Part shown: positions 14,435-14,448 of the stretch, piece by piece
Layout: each line of letters opens with the position of its first letter
How positions within the stretch are numbered: position 1 is the first letter of the stretch
From: Bacteroidia bacterium
GTDB lineage: Bacteria; Bacteroidota; Bacteroidia; Cytophagales; Cyclobacteriaceae
Direction: 5' to 3'
Length of the DNA stretch: 14,448 bases
Assembly (NCBI GenBank): GCA_016650355.1
Contig: JAENVX010000431.1
Coordinates: 1-14,448 of the forward strand
Position numbers and translations under genes: made by a program
The notes under the pieces: model-generated
Databases searched by the model: none
What the model saw: only the letters and a program-made list of their open reading frames with translations
What the model was told of the DNA's origin: nothing

Positions 14435-14448
14435 CTGACCATGGTCAA
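14435..14448. promoter_or_regulatory. FNR/DNR-type operator upstream of the RIC-like gene
   Basis: CTGACCATGGTCAA contains the perfect 12-bp palindrome TGACCATGGTCA and matches the CRP/FNR-family consensus TTGAYNNNNRTCAA at nine of ten fixed positions. It ends exactly at the window edge and lies 73 bp before the ATG of a putative nitric-oxide/oxidative-stress repair gene, where FNR-, DNR- or HcpR-type regulators are known to act in other bacteria. The regulator is not in this window, and the site could equally serve a gene beyond the right edge. Confidence 0.5.

Noticed and set aside
1..14448. Mobile element, defence island, toxin-antitoxin pair, CRISPR array or RNA gene
   Set aside because: I looked for transposase, integrase, nuclease or methylase motifs, direct-repeat arrays and tRNA-like segments on both strands and found none; gene content is core housekeeping apart from the unknown at 1295-2233.

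Overview
The window reads as ordinary chromosome of a rod-shaped Bacteroidota bacterium, most likely of the order Cytophagales. Three things point there. The truncated gene at the left edge is a recognisable PorZ, a type IX secretion component confined to this phylum. Most proteins have Bacteroidota-type sequences, for example the MFVEPHL start of the thymidine kinase and the KHTNACG motif of PurH. The order purH-mreB-mreC-mreD-mrdA-rodA is, from memory, typical of the phylum. Base composition is moderately AT-rich and even. I see no integrase, transposase, tRNA, rRNA, CRISPR array or phage gene, and no gap between genes longer than about 200 bases.

Layout. From 1 to 1093, tdk and then porZ are transcribed leftward, 6 bp apart. 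A 201-bp divergent gap follows. From 1295 to 3127 two genes run rightward: an unrecognised 312-residue protein and a secreted FKBP-type prolyl isomerase, ending in a probable terminator stem. From 3172 to 14362 everything runs leftward in the order RIC-like di-iron protein, ruvX, def, aminotransferase, omega-amidase, purH, mreB, mreC, mreD, mrdA, rodA.

How the genes fit together. mreBCD-mrdA-rodA is a complete elongasome: the MreB cytoskeleton, the MreC/MreD adaptors, the transpeptidase PBP2 and the glycosyltransferase RodA. Its last four genes are translationally packed, with two ATGA overlaps and one 7-bp gap. The aminotransferase and omega-amidase look like the two halves of the glutamine transaminase/omega-amidase route, which salvages methionine or other amino acids from their 2-oxo acids. 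ruvX and def are housekeeping genes. The RIC-like gene has an FNR/DNR-type dyad upstream, which suggests control by oxygen or nitric oxide.

I did not find a new multi-gene system. The items most worth a second look are the RIC variant lacking its Cys-Cys motif together with its CRP/FNR-type dyad, the zinc-ligand-poor thymidine kinase, the unrecognised 312-residue protein, and a short CGCAAAG-type intergenic repeat that creates a false N-terminal extension of PurH.
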